The notes: generated by a model from the sequence alone, not told the origin. A stretch of 64,000 nucleotides of DNA from Tipula vernalis (GCA_958295665.1 OY282558.1:116984838-117048837); one strand, 5' to 3'; numbered from the stretch's first letter, positions 25,779 to 39,970 are shown. Numbers and translations: made by a program.

Positions 25779-26991
25779 ATGGTCCGATTACGATGGTTGA
25801 TACCTCTATCAATAGGTTTCGAGGCCTGTAATTGCTGTGACAATTTTCATTTTGATTGCTCGATTATTTCTAAACATTTCTTAGAAAATTCAATTTTATT
25901 GAAAATATACTGTGCTATAGCCCACAAGTTTTTGGGCGGCAGAAATCTAAAATGGTCCGATTATGATGGTTGATACCTCTATCAATAGGTTTCGGGGCCT
26001 GTAATTGCTGTGACAATTTTCATTTTGATTGCTCGATTATTTCTAAACATTTCTCAGAAAATTCAATTTTATTGAAAATCAACTGTGCTATAGCCCACAA
26101 GTTTTTGGGCGGCAGAAATCTAAAATGGTCCGATTACGATGGTTGATACCTCTATCAATAGGTTTCGAGGCCTGTAATTGCTGTGACAATTTTCATTTTG
26201 ATTGTTCGATTATTTCTAAACATTTCTTAGAAAATTCAATTTTATTGAAAATCAACTGTGCTATAGCCCACAAGTTTTTGGGCGGCAGAAATCTAAAATG
26301 GTCCGATTACGATGGTTGATACCTCTATCAATAGGTTTCGAGGCCTGTAACTGCTGTGACAATTTTCATTTTGATTGCTCGATTATTTCTAAACATTTCT
26401 TAGAAAATTCAATTTTATTGAAAATCAACTGTGCTATAGCCCACAAGTTTTTGGGCGGCAGAAATCTAAAATAGTCGGATTACGATGGTTGATACCTCTA
26501 TGAATAGGTTTCGAGGCCTGTAATTGCTGTGACAATTTTCATTTTGATTGCTCGATTATTTCTAAACATTTCTTAGAAAATTCAATTTTATTGAAAATCA
26601 ACTGTGCTATAGCCCACAAGTTTTTGGGCGGCAGAAATCTAAAATGGTCCGATTACGATGGTTGATACCTCTATCAATAAGTTTCGGAACCTGTAATTGC
26701 TGTGACAATTTTCATTTTGATTGCTCGATTATTTCTAAACATTTCTTAGAAAATTTAATATTATTGAAAATCAACTGTGCTTATAGCCCACAAGTTTTTG
26801 GGCGGCAGCAATCTAAAATGGTCCGATTACGATGGTTGATACCTCTATCAATAGTTTTCGGGGCCTGTAATTGTTGTGACAATTTTCATTTTGATTGCTC
26901 GATTATTTCTAAACATTTCTTCGAAAATTCAATTTTATTGAAAATCAACTGTGCTTATAGCCCACAAGTTTTTGGGCGGCAGAAATCTAAA
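25779..26991 (+). repeat. Module E, copy 2 (7 units, 1,213 bp)
   Basis: Same seven-unit series and same total length as 24566-25778, including both 174-bp units (26644-26817 and 26818-26991). Distinguishing changes are ATTGTTCGATT (26125), CTATGAATAG (26471) and AATAGTTTTCGGGG (26818). The module recurs inside block F at 28722-29934 and 32876-34088. Confidence 0.88.
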
Positions 26992-27510
26992 ATGGTCCGA
27001 TTACGATGGTTGATACCTCTATCAATAGGTTTCGGGACCTGTAATTGCTGTGACAATTTTCATTTTGATTGCTCGATTATTTCTAAACATTTCTTAGAAA
27101 ATTCAATTTTATTGAAAATCAACTGTGTTATAGCCCACAAGTTTTTGGGCGGCAGAAATCTAAAATGGTCCGATTACGATGGTTGATACCTCTATCAATA
27201 GGTTTCGAGGCCTGTAATTGCTGTGACAATTTTCATTTTGATTGCTCGATTATTTCTAAACATTTCTTAGAAAATTCAATTTTATTGAAAATCAACTGTG
27301 CTATAGCCCACAAGTTTTTGGGCGGCAGAAATCTAAAATGGTCCGATTACGATGGTTGATACCTCTATCAATAGGTTTCGGGGCCTGTAATTGCTGTGAC
27401 AATTTTCATTTTGATTGCTCGATTATTTCTAAACATTTCTTAGAATAATCAATTTTATTGAAAATCAACTGTGCTATAGCCTATAAGTTTTTGGGCGGCA
27501 GAAATCTAAA

Positions 27511-30500
27511 ATGGTCCGATTACGATGGTTGATACCTCTATCAATAGTTTTCGGGGCCTGTAATTGCTGTGACAATTTTCATTTTGATTGCTCGATTATT
27601 TCTAAACATTTCTTCGAAAATTCAATTTTATTGAAAATCAACTGTGCTATAGCCCAAAAGTTTTTGGGCGGCAGAAATCTAAAATGGTCCGATTACGATG
27701 GTTGATACCTCTATCAATAGGTTTCGGGGCCTGTAATTGCTGTGACAATTTTCATTTTGATTGCTCGATTATTTCTAAACATTTCTTAGAAAATTCAATT
27801 TTATTGAAAATCAACTGTGCTATAGCCCACAAGTTTTTGGGCGGCAGAAATCTAAAATGGTCCGATTACGATGGTTGATACCTCTATCAATAGGTTTCGA
27901 GGCCTGTAATTGCTGTGACAATTTTCATTTTGATTGCTCGATTATTTCTAAACATTTCTTAGAAAATTCAATTTTATTGAAAATCAACTGTGCTATAGCC
28001 CACAAGTTTTTGGGCGGCAGAAATCTAAAATGGTCCGATTACGATGGTTGATACCTCTATCAATAGGTTTCGAGGCCTGTAATTGCTGTGACAATTTTCA
28101 TTTTGATTGCTCGATTATTTCTAAACATTTCTTAGAAAATTCAATTTTATTGAAAATCAACTGTGCTATAGCCCACAAGTTTTTGGGCGGCAGAAATCTA
28201 AAATGGTCCGATTACGATGGTTGATACCTCTATCAATAGGTTTCGAGGCCTGTAATTGCTGTGACAATTTTCATTTTGATTGCTCGATTATTTCTAAACA
28301 TTTCTTAGAAAATTCAATTTTATTGAAAATCAACTGTGCTATAGCCCACAAGTTTTTGGGCGGCAGAAATCTAAAATGGGCCGATTACGATGGTTGATAC
28401 CTCTATCAATAGGTTTCGAGGCCTGTAATTGCTGTGAGAATTTTCATTTTGATTGCTCGATTATTTCTAAACATTTCTTAGAAAATTCAATTTTATTGAA
28501 AATCAACTATGCTATAGTCCACCAATTTTTGGGCGGCAGAAATCTAAAATGGTCCGATTACGATGGTTGATACCTCTATCAATAGTTTTCGGGGCCTGTA
28601 ACTGCTGTGACAATTTTCATTTTGATTGCTCGATTATTTCTAAACATTTCTTCGAAAATTCAATTTTATTGAAAATCAACTGTGCTATAGCCCAAAAGTT
28701 TTTGGGCGGCAGAAATCTAAAATGGTCCGATTACGATGGTTGATACCTCTATCAATAGGTTTCGGGGCCTGTAATTGCTGTGACAATTTTCATTTTGATT
28801 GCTCGATTATTTCTAAACATTTCTTAGAAAATTCAATTTTATTGAAAATATACTGTGCTATAGCCCACAAGTTTTTGGGCGGCAGAAATCTAAAATAGTC
28901 CGATTATGATGGTTGATACCTCTATCAATAGGTTTCGGGGCCTGTAATTGCTGTGACAATTTTCATTTTGATTGCTCGATTATTTCTAAACATTTCTCAG
29001 AAAATTCAATTTTATTGAAAATCAACTGTGCTATAGCCCACAAGTTTTTGGGCGGCAGAAATCTAAAATGGTCCGATTACGATGGTTGATACCTCTATCA
29101 ATAGGTTTCGAGGCCTGTAATTGCTGTGACAATTTTCATTTTGATTGTTCGATTATTTCTAAACATTTCTTAGAAAATTCAATTTTATTGAAAATCAACT
29201 GTGTTATAGCCCACAAGTTTTTGGGCGGCAGAAATCTAAAATGGTCCGATTACGATGGTTGATACCTCTATCAATAGGTTTCGAGGCCTGTAACTGCTGT
29301 GACAATTTTCATTTTGATTGCTCGATTATTTCTAAACATTTCTTAGAAAATTCAATTTTATTGAAAATCAACTGTGCTATAGCCCACAAGTTTTTGGGCG
29401 GCAGAAATCTAAAATAGTCGGATTACGATGGTTGATACCTCTATCAATAGGTTTCGAGGCCTGTAATTGCTGTGACAATTTTCATTTTGATTGCTCGATT
29501 ATTTCTAAACATTTCTTAGAAAATTCAATTTTATTGAAAATCAACTGTGCTATAGCCCACAAGTTTTTGGGCGGCAGAAATCTAAAATGGTCCGATTACG
29601 ATGGTTGATACCTCTATCAATAAGTTTCGGAACCTGTAATTGCTGTGACAATTTTCATTTTGATTGCTCGATTATTTCTAAACATTTCTTAGAAAATTCA
29701 ATATTATTGAAAATCAACTGTGCTTATAGCCCACAAGTTTTTGGGCGGCAGCAATCTAAAATGGTCCGATTACGATGGTTGATACCTCTATCAATAGTTT
29801 TCGGGGCCTGTAATTGCTGTGACAATTTTCATTTTGATTGCTCGATTATTTCTAAACATTTCTTCGAAAATTTAATTTTATTGAAAATCAACTGTGCTTA
29901 TAGCCCACAAGTTTTTGGGCGGCAGAAATCTAAAATGGTCCGATTACGATGGTTGATACCTCTATCAATAGGTTTCGGGACCTGTAATTGCTGTGACAAT
30001 TTTCATTTTGATTGCTCGATTATTTCTAAACATTTCTTAGAAAATTCAATTTTATTGAAAATCAACTGTGTTATAGCCCACAAGTTTTTGGGCGGCAGAA
30101 ATCTAAAATGGTCCGATTACGATGGTTGATACCTCTATCAATAGGTTTCGAGGCCTGTAATTGCTGTGACAATTTTCATTTTGATTGCTCGATTATTTCT
30201 AAACATTTCTTAGAAAATTCAATTTTATTGAAAATCAACTGTGCTATAGCCCACAAGTTTTTGGGCGGCAAAAATCTAAAATGGTCCGATTATGATGGTT
30301 GATACCTCTATCAATAGGTTTCGAGGCCTGTAATTGCTGTGACAATTTTCATTTTGATTGCTCGATTATTTCTAAACATTTCTTAGAAAATTCAATTTTA
30401 TTGAAAATCAACTGTGCTATAGCCCACAAGTTTTTGGGCGGCAGAAATCTAAAATGGTCCGATTACGATGGTTGATACCTCTATCAATAGGTTTCGAGGC

Positions 30501-31664
30501 CTGTAATTGCTGTGACAATTTTCATTTTGATTGCTCGATTATTTCTAAACATTTCTTAGAAAATTCAATTTTATTGAAAATAAACTGTGCTATAGCCCAC
30601 AAGTTTTTGGGCGGCAGAAATCTAAAATGGTCCGATTACGATGGTTGATACCTCTATCAATAGGTTTCGAGGCCTGTAATTGCTGTGATAATTTTCATTT
30701 TGATTGCTCGATTATTTCTAAACATTTCTTAGAAAATTCAATATTATTGAAAATCAACTTTGCTATAGCCCACAAGTTTTTGGGCGGCAGAAATCTAAAA
30801 TGGTCCGATTACGATGGTTGATACCTCTATCAATAGGTTTCGAGGCCTGTAACTGCTGTGACAATTTTCATTTTGATTGCTCGATTATTTCTAAACATTT
30901 CTTAGAAAATTCAATTTTATTGAAAATCAACTGTTGTATAGCCCACAAGTTTTTGGGCGGCAGAAATCTAAAATGGTCCGATTACGATGGTTGATACCTC
31001 TATCAATAGGTTTCGAGGCCTGTAACTGCTGTGACAATTTTCATTTTGATTGCTCGATTATTTCTAAACATTTCTTAGAAAATTCAATTTTATTGAAAAT
31101 CAACTGTGCTATAGCCCACAAGTTTTTGGGCGGCAGAAATCTAAAATAGTCGGATTACGATGGTTGATACCTCTATCAATAGGTTTCGAGGCCTGTAATT
31201 GCTGTGACAATTTTCATTTTGATTGCTCGATTATTTCTAAACATTTCTTAGAAAATTCAATTTTATTGAAAATCAACTGTGCTATAGTCCACCAATTTTT
31301 GGGCGGCAGAAATCTAAAATGGTCCGATTACGATGGTTGATACCTCTATCAATAGGTTTCGAGGCCTGTAATTGCTGTGACAATTTTCATTTTGATTGCT
31401 CGATTATTTCTAAACATTTCTTAGAAAATTCAATTTTATTGAAAATCAACTGTGCTATAGCCCACAAGTTTTTGGGCGGCAGAAATCTAAAATGGTCCGA
31501 TTACGATGGTTGATACCTCTATCAATAGGTTTCGAGGCCTGTAATTGCTGTGAGAATTTTCATTTTGATTGCTCGATTATTTCTAAACATTTCTTAGAAA
31601 ATTCAATTTTTTTGAAAATCAACTATGCTATAGTCCACCAATTTTTGGGCGGCAGAAATCTAAA
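27511..31664 (+). repeat. Block F, copy 1 (24 units, 4,154 bp)
   Basis: The block opens with AATAGTTTTCGGGG/CTTCGAAA/CCCAAAAG (27511) and contains an ATGGGCCG, GTGAGAATTTT and GTCCACCAA unit (28376), a second AATAGTTTTCGGGG unit (28549), module E (28722-29934), GAAAATAAACTG (30454), GTTGTATAG (30800) and a closing GTGAGAATTTT/GTCCACCAA unit (31492). Its length is 24 x 173 + 2, the two extra bases being the 174-bp units at 29587 and 29761. Confidence 0.92.
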
Positions 31665-34600
31665 ATGGTCCGATTACGATGGTTGATACCTCTATCAATA
31701 GTTTTCGGGGCCTGTAATTGCTGTGACAATTTTCATTTTGATTGCTCGATTATTTCTAAACATTTCTTCGAAAATTCAATTTTATTGAAAATCAACTGTG
31801 CTATAGCCCAAAAGTTTTTGGGCGGCAGAAATCTAAAATGGTCCGATTACGATGGTTGATACCTCTATCAATAGGTTTCGGGGCCTGTAATTGCTGTGAC
31901 AATTTTCATTTTGATTGCTCGATTATTTCTAAACATTTCTTAGAAAATTCAATTTTATTGAAAATCAACTGTGCTATAGCCCACAAGTTTTTGGGCGGCA
32001 GAAATCTAAAATGGTCCGATTACGATGGTTGATACCTCTATCAATAGGTTTCGAGGCCTGTAATTGCTGTGACAATTTTCATTTTGATTGCTCGATTATT
32101 TCTAAACATTTCTTAGAAAATTCAATTTTATTGAAAATCAACTGTGCTATAGCCCACAAGTTTTTGGGCGGCAGAAATCTAAAATGGTCCGATTACGATG
32201 GTTGATACCTCTATCAATAGGTTTCGAGGCCTGTAATTGCTGTGACAATTTTCATTTTGATTGCTCGATTATTTCTAAACATTTCTTAGAAAATTCAATT
32301 TTATTGAAAATCAACTGTGCTATAGCCCACAAGTTTTTGGGCGGCAGAAATCTAAAATGGTCCGATTACGATGGTTGATACCTCTATCAATAGGTTTCGA
32401 GGCCTGTAATTGCTGTGACAATTTTCATTTTGATTGCTCGATTATTTCTAAACATTTCTTAGAAAATTCAATTTTATTGAAAATCAACTGTGCTATAGCC
32501 CACAAGTTTTTGGGCGGCAGAAATCTAAAATGGGCCGATTACGATGGTTGATACCTCTATCAATAGGTTTCGAGGCCTGTAATTGCTGTGAGAATTTTCA
32601 TTTTGATTGCTCGATTATTTCTAAACATTTCTTAGAAAATTCAATTTTATTGAAAATCAACTATGCTATAGTCCACCAATTTTTGGGCGGCAGAAATCTA
32701 AAATGGTCCGATTACGATGGTTGATACCTCTATCAATAGTTTTCGGGGCCTGTAACTGCTGTGACAATTTTCATTTTGATTGCTCGATTATTTCTAAACA
32801 TTTCTTCGAAAATTCAATTTTATTGAAAATCAACTGTGCTATAGCCCAAAAGTTTTTGGGCGGCAGAAATCTAAAATGGTCCGATTACGATGGTTGATAC
32901 CTCTATCAATAGGTTTCGGGGCCTGTAATTGCTGTGACAATTTTCATTTTGATTGCTCGATTATTTCTAAACATTTCTTAGAAAATTCAATTTTATTGAA
33001 AATATACTGTGCTATAGCCCACAAGTTTTTGGGCGGCAGAAATCTAAAATAGTCCGATTATGATGGTTGATACCTCTATCAATAGGTTTCGGGGCCTGTA
33101 ATTGCTGTGACAATTTTCATTTTGATTGCTCGATTATTTCTAAACATTTCTCAGAAAATTCAATTTTATTGAAAATCAACTGTGCTATAGCCCACAAGTT
33201 TTTGGGCGGCAGAAATCTAAAATGGTCCGATTACGATGGTTGATACCTCTATCAATAGGTTTCGAGGCCTGTAATTGCTGTGACAATTTTCATTTTGATT
33301 GTTCGATTATTTCTAAACATTTCTTAGAAAATTCAATTTTATTGAAAATCAACTGTGCTATAGCCCACAAGTTTTTGGGCGGCAGAAATCTAAAATGGTC
33401 CGATTACGATGGTTGATACCTCTATCAATAGGTTTCGAGGCCTGTAACTGCTGTGACAATTTTCATTTTGATTGCTCGATTATTTCTAAACATTTCTTAG
33501 AAAATTCAATTTTATTGAAAATCAACTGTGCTATAGCCCACAAGTTTTTGGGCGGCAGAAATCTAAAATAGTCGGATTACGATGGTTGATACCTCTATCA
33601 ATAGGTTTCGAGGCCTGTAATTGCTGTGACAATTTTCATTTTGATTGCTCGATTATTTCTAAACATTTCTTAGAAAATTCAATTTTATTGAAAATCAACT
33701 GTGCTATAGCCCACAAGTTTTTGGGCGGCAGAAATCTAAAATGGTTCGATTACGATGGTTGATACCTCTATCAATAAGTTTCGGAACCTGTAATTGCTGT
33801 GACAATTTTCATTTTGATTGCTCGATTATTTCTAAACATTTCTTAGAAAATTCAATATTATTGAAAATCAACTGTGCTTATAGCCCACAAGTTTTTGGGC
33901 GGCAGCAATCTAAAATGGTCCGATTACGATGGTTGATACCTCTATCAATAGTTTTCGGGGCCTGTAATTGCTGTGACAATTTTCATTTTGATTGCTCGAT
34001 TATTTCTAAACATTTCTTCGAAAATTTAATTTTATTGAAAATCAACTGTGCTTATAGCCCACAAGTTTTTGGGCGGCAGAAATCTAAAATGGTCCGATTA
34101 CGATGGTTGATACCTTTATCAATAGGTTTCGGGAACTGTAATTGCTGTGACAATTTTCATTTTGATTGCTCGATTATTTCTAAACATTTCTTAGAAAATT
34201 CAATTTTATTGAAAATCAACTGTGTTATAGCCCACAAGTTTTTGGGCGGCAGAAATCTAAAATGGTCCGATTACGATGGTTGATACCTCTATCAATAGGT
34301 TTCGAGGCCTGTAATTGCTGTGACAATTTTCATTTTGATTGCTCGATTATTTCTAAACATTTCTTAGAAAATTCAATTTTATTGAAAATCAACTGTGCTA
34401 TAGCCCACAAGTTTTTGGGCGGCAAAAATCTAAAATGGTCCGATTATGATGGTTGATACCTCTATCAATAGGTTTCGAGGCCTGTAATTGCTGTGACAAT
34501 TTTCATTTTGATTGCTCGATTATTTCTAAACATTTCTTAGAAAATTCAATTTTATTGAAAATCAACTGTGCTATAGCCCACAAGTTTTTGGGCGGCAGAA

Positions 34601-35817
34601 ATCTAAAATGGTCCGATTACGATGGTTGATACCTCTATCAATAGGTTTCGAGGCCTGTAATTGCTGTGACAATTTTCATTTTGATTGCTCGATTATTTCT
34701 AAACATTTCTTAGAAAATTCAATTTTATTGAAAATAAACTGTGCTATAGCCCACAAGTTTTTGGGCGGCAGAAATCTAAAATGGTCCGATTACGATGGTT
34801 GATACCTCTATCAATAGGTTTCGAGGCCTGTAATTGCTGTGATAATTTTCATTTTGATTGCTCGATTATTTCTAAACATTTCTTAGAAAATTCAATATTA
34901 TTGAAAATCAACTTTGCTATAGCCCACAAGTTTTTGGGCGGCAGAAATCTAAAATGGTCCGATTACGATGGTTGATACCTCTATCAATAGGTTTCGAGGC
35001 CTGTAACTGCTGTGACAATTTTCATTTTGATTGCTCGATTATTTCTAAACATTTCTTAGAAAATTCAATTTTATTGAAAATCAACTGTTGTATAGCCCAC
35101 AAGTTTTTGGGCGGCAGAAATCTAAAATGGTCCGATTACGATGGTTGATACCTCTATCAATAGGTTTCGAGGCCTGTAACTGCTGTGACAATTTTCATTT
35201 TGATTGCTCGATTATTTCTAAACATTTCTTAGAAAATTCAATTTTATTGAAAATCAACTGTGCTATAGCCCACAAGTTTTTGGGCGGCAGAAATCTAAAA
35301 TAGTCGGATTACGATGGTTGATACCTCTATCAATAGGTTTCGAGGCCTGTAATTGCTGTGACAATTTTCATTTTGATTGCTCGATTATTTCTAAACATTT
35401 CTTAGAAAATTCAATTTTATTGAAAATCAACTGTGCTATAGTCCACCAATTTTTGGGCGGCAGAAATCTAAAATGGTCCGATTACGATGGTTGATACCTC
35501 TATCAATAGGTTTCGAGGCCTGTAATTGCTGTGACAATTTTCATTTTAATTGCTCGATTATTCCTAACATTTCTTAGAAAATTCAATTTTATTGAAAATC
35601 AACTGTGCTATAGCCCACAAGTTTTTGGGCGGCAGAAATCTAAAATGGTCCGATTACGATGGTTGATACCTCTATCAATAGGTTTCGAGGCCTGTAATTG
35701 CTGTGAGAATTTTCATTTTGATTGCTCGATTATTTCTAAACATTTCTTAGAAAATTCAATTTTATTGAAAATCAACTATGCTATAGTCCACCAATTTTTG
35801 GGCGGCAGAAATCTAAA
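31665..35817 (+). repeat. Block F, copy 2 (24 units, 4,153 bp)
   Basis: Near-identical to 27511-31664 in unit order and sequence; by eye I saw fewer than about a dozen differences. Examples are ATGGTTCG at 33741, ACCTTTATC and GGGAACTG in the 34089 unit, and ATTCCTAACATT (one base lost) in the 35473 unit. Such similarity over 4 kb, compared with the divergence among units inside the block, indicates a recent duplication (or an assembly duplication). Confidence 0.92.
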
Positions 35818-36336
35818 ATGGTCCGATTACGATGGTTGATACCTCTATCAATAGTTTTCGGGGCCTGTAATTGCTGTGACAATTTTCATTTTGATTGCTC
35901 GATTATTTCTAAACATTTCTTCGAAAATTCAATTTTATTGAAAATCAACTGTGCTATAGCCCAAAAGTTTTTGGGCGGCAGAAATCTAAAATGGTCCGAT
36001 TACGATGGTTGATACCTCTATCAATAGGTTTCGGGGCCTGTAATTGCTGTGACAATTTTCATTTTGATTGCTCGATTATTTCTAAACATTTCTTAGAAAA
36101 TTCAATTTTATTGAAAATATACTGTGCTATAGCCCACAAGTTTTTGGGCGGCAGAAATCTAAAATGGTCCGATTATTATGGTTGATACCTCTATCAATAG
36201 GTTTCGGGGCCTGTAATTGCTGTGACAATTTTCATTTTGATTACTCGATTATTTTTAAACATTTCTCAGAAAATTCAATTTTATTGAAAATCAACTGTGC
36301 TATAGCCCACAAGTTTTTGGGCGGCAGAAATCTAAA
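35818..36336 (+). repeat. Junction units after block F
   Basis: The 35818 unit repeats the AATAGTTTTCGGGG/CCCAAAAG type. The next unit (35991) has GAAAATATACTG, which matches the unit after the second such element of block F (28722, 32876) and not the one after the first (27684, 31838). The array therefore shifts phase by six units here, as expected of unequal exchange between the two similar elements. The 36164 unit has several private changes (GATTATTATGG, TTACTCG, ATTTTTAAAC). Confidence 0.75.
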
Positions 36337-37719
36337 ATGGTCCGATTACGATGGTTGATACCTCTATCAATAGGTTTCGAGGCCTGTAGTTGCTGTGACA
36401 ATTTTCATTTTGATTGCTCGATTATTTCTAAACATTTCTTAGAAAATTCAATTTTATTGAAAATCAACTGTTGTATAGCCCACAAGTTTTTGGGCGGCAA
36501 AAATCTAAAATGGTCCGATTATGATGGTTGATACCTCTATCAATAGGTTTCGAGGCCTGTAATTGCTGTGACAATTTTCATTTTGATTGCTCGATTATTT
36601 CTAAACATTTCTTAGAAAATTCAATATTATTGAAAATCAACTGTGCTATAGCCCAAAAGTTTTTGGGCGGCAGAAATCTAAAATGGTCCGATTACGAAGG
36701 TTGATACCTCTATCAATAGGTTTCGGGGCCTGTAATTGCTGTGACAATTTTCATTTTGATTGCTCGATTATTTCTAAACATTTCTTAGAAAATTCAATTT
36801 TATTGAAAATATACTGTGCTATAGCCCACAAGTTTTTGGGCGGCAGAAATCTAAAATGGTCCGATTATGATGGTTGATACCTCTATCAATAGGTTTCGGG
36901 GCCTGTAATTGCTGTGACAATTTTCATTTTGATTGCTTGATTATTTCTAAACATTTCTCAGAAAATTCAATTTTATTGAAAATCAACTGTGCTATAGCCC
37001 ACAAGTTTTTGGGCGGCAGAAATCTAAAATGGTCCGATTACGATGGTTGATACCTCTATCAATAGGTTTCGAGGCCTGTAATTGCTGTGACAATTTTCAT
37101 TTTGATTGTTCGATTATTTCTAAACATTTCTTAGAACATTCAATTTTATTGAAAATCAACTGTGCTATAGCCCACAAGTTTTTGGGCGGCAGAAATCTAA
37201 AATGGTCCGATTACGATGGTTGATACCTCTATCAATAGGTTTCGAGGCCTGTAACTGCTGTGACAATTTTCATTTTGATTGCTCGATTATTTCTAAACAT
37301 TTCTAAGAAAATTCAATTTTATTGAAAATCAACTGTGCTGTAGCCCACAAGTTTTTGGGCGGCAGAAATCTAAAATAGTCGGATTACGATGGTTGATACC
37401 TCTATCTATAGGTTTCGAGGCCTGTAATTGCTGTGACAATTTTCATTTTGATTGCTCGATTATTTCTAAACATTTCTTAGAAAATTCAATTTTATTGAAA
37501 ATCAACTGTGTTATAGTCCACCAATTTTTGGGCGGCAGAAATCTAAAATGGTCCGATTACGATGGTTGATACCTCTATAAATAGTTTTCGGGACTGTAAT
37601 TGCTGTGATAATTTTCATTTTGATTGCTCGATTATTTCTAAACATTTCTTAGAAAATTCAATTTTATTGAAAATCAACTGTGCTATAGCCCACAAGTTTT
37701 TGGGCGGCAGAAATCTAAA
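36337..37719 (+). repeat. Block G, copy 1 (8 units, 1,383 bp)
   Basis: Series: GTAGTTGCTG with GTTGTATAG (36337), GATTATGATGG with CAATATTATT (36510), GATTACGAAGG (36683), CTCAGAAAA (36856), TTAGAACATTC (37029), GTAACTGCTG with CTAAGAAAA and GCTGTAGCC (37202), ATAGTCGG with CTATCTATAGG (37375), and a 172-bp unit with CTATAAATAG and CGGGACTG (37548). Seven of the eight units recur at 37720. Confidence 0.88.
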
Positions 37720-38930
37720 ATGGTCCGATTACGATGGTTGATACCTCTATCAATAGGTTTCGAGGCCTGTAGTTGCTGTGACAATTTTCATTTTGATTGC
37801 TCGATTATTTCTAAACATTTCTTAGAAAATTCAATTTTATTGAAAATCAACTGTTGTATAGCCCACAAGTTTTTGGGCGGCAAAAATCTAAAATGGTCCG
37901 ATTATGATGGTTGATACCTCTATCAATAGGTTTCGAGGCCTGTAATTGCTGTGACAATTTTCATTTTGATTGCTCGATTATTTCTAAACATTTCTTAGAA
38001 AATTCAATATTATTGAAAATCAACTGTGCTATAGCCCACAAGTTTTTGGGCGGCAGAAATCTAAAATGGTCCGATTACGAAGGTTGATACCTCTATCAAT
38101 AGGTTTCGGGGCCTGTAATTGCTGTGACAATTTTCATTTTGATTGCTCGATTATTTCTAAACATTTCTTAGAAAATTCAATTTTATTGAAAATATACTGT
38201 GCTATAGCCCACAAGTTTTTGGGCGGCAGAAATCTAAAATGGTCCGATTATGATGGTTGATACCTCTATCAATAGGTTTCGGGGCCTGTAATTGCTGTGA
38301 CAATTTTCATTTTGATTGCTCGATTATTTCTAAACATTTCTCAGAAAATTCAATTTTATTGAAAATCAACTGTGCTATAGCCCACAAGTTTTTGGGCGGC
38401 AGAAATCTAAAATGGTCCGATTACGATGGTTGATACCTCTATCAATAGGTTTCGAGGCCTGTAATTGCTGTGACAATTTTCATTTTGATTGTTCGATTAT
38501 TTCTAAACATTTCTTAGAACATTCAATTTTATTGAAAATCAACTGTGCTATAGCCCACAAGTTTTTGGGCGGCAGAAATCTAAAATGGTCCGATTACGAT
38601 GGTTGATACCTCTATCAATAGGTTTCGAGGCCTGTAACTGCTGTGACAATTTTCATTTTGATTGCTCGATTATTTCTAAACATTTCTAAGAAAATTCAAT
38701 TTTATTGAAAATCAACTGTGCTGTAGCCCACAAGTTTTTGGGCGGCAGAAATCTAAAATAGTCGGATTACGATGGTTGATACCTCTATCTATAGGTTTCG
38801 AGGCCTGTAATTGCTGTGACAATTTTCATTTTGATTGCTCGATTATTTCTAAACATTTCTTAGAAAATTCAATATTATTGAAAATCAACTGTGCTATAGC
38901 CCACAAGTTTTTGGGCGGCAGCAATCTAAA
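37720..38930 (+). repeat. Block G, copy 2 (7 units)
   Basis: Offset by 1,383 bp from copy 1, with the same rare variants: GATTACGAAGG (38066), TTAGAACATTC (38412), CTAAGAAAA with GCTGTAGCC (38585) and CTATCTATAGG (38758). The last unit changes to CAATATTATT and GGCAGCAATC, which connects it to the next duplication. Confidence 0.88.
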
Positions 38931-39277
38931 ATGGTCCGATTACGATGGTTGATACCTCTATCAATAGTTTTCGGGGCCTGTAATTGCTGTGACAATTTTC
39001 ATTTTGATTGCTCGATTATTTCTAAACATTTCTTCGAAAATTCAATTTTATTGAAAATCAACTGTGCTTATAGCCCACAAGTTTTTGGGCGGCAGAAATC
39101 TAAAATGGTCCGATTACGATGGTTGATACCTCTATCAATAGGTTTCGGGACCTGTAATTGCTGTGACAATTTTCATTTTGATTGCTCGATTATTTCTAAA
39201 CATTTCTTAGAAAATTCAATTTTATTGAAAATCAACTGTGTTATAGTCCACCAATTTTTGGGCGGCAGAAATCTAAA
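38931..39277 (+). repeat. Two-unit element with 174-bp unit, copy 1
   Basis: An AATAGTTTTCGGGG/CTTCGAAA unit with GTGCTTATAG (174 bp) is followed by a GGGACC unit with GTGTTATAG and GTCCACCAA. The pair recurs 693 bp downstream. Confidence 0.85.
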
Positions 39278-39623
39278 ATGGTCCGATTACGATGGTTGAT
39301 ACCTCTATCTATAGGTTTCGAGGCCTGTAATTGCTGTGACAATTTTCATTTTGATTGCTCGATTATTTCTAAACATTTCTTAGAAAATTCAATTTTATTG
39401 AAAATCAACTGTGCTATAGCCCACAAGTTTTTGGGCGGCAGAAATCTAAAATGGTCCGATTACGATGGTTGATACCTCTATCAATAAGTTTCGGAACCTG
39501 TAATTGCTGTGACAATTTTCATTTTGATTGCTCGATTATTTCTAAACATTTCTTAGAAAATTCAATATTATTGAAAATCAACTGTGCTATAGCCCACAAG
39601 TTTTTGGGCGGCAGCAATCTAAA

Positions 39624-39970
39624 ATGGTCCGATTACGATGGTTGATACCTCTATCAATAGTTTTCGGGGCCTGTAATTGCTGTGACAATTTTCATTTTGA
39701 TTGCTCGATTATTTCTAAACATTTCTTCGAAAATTCAATTTTATTGAAAATCAACTGTGCTTATAGCCCACAAGTTTTTGGGCGGCAGAAATCTAAAATG
39801 GTCCGATTACGATGGTTGATACCTCTATCAATAGGTTTCGGGACCTGTAATTGCTGTGACAATTTTCATTTTAATTGCTCGATTATTTCTAAACATTTCT
39901 TAGAAAATTCAATTTTATTGAAAATCAACTGTGTTATAGTCCACCAATTTTTGGGCGGCAGAAATCTAAA
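39624..39970 (+). repeat. Two-unit element with 174-bp unit, copy 2
   Basis: Same pair as 38931-39277, offset by 693 bp (four units plus the one-base insertion), with one visible change (CATTTTAATTG). The next unit (39971) starts the CTATAAATAGG/GTGATAATTTT subtype that recurs to the end of the window. Confidence 0.85.

Noticed and set aside
25431..34283. Open frames of 180 codons at 25431, 26644, 29587 and 33741 as possible repeat-protein genes
   Set aside because: They arise only because two adjacent units are 174 bp and thus keep frame. The encoded sequence is the same satellite translation three times, with no signal, domain or separate regulatory sequence.
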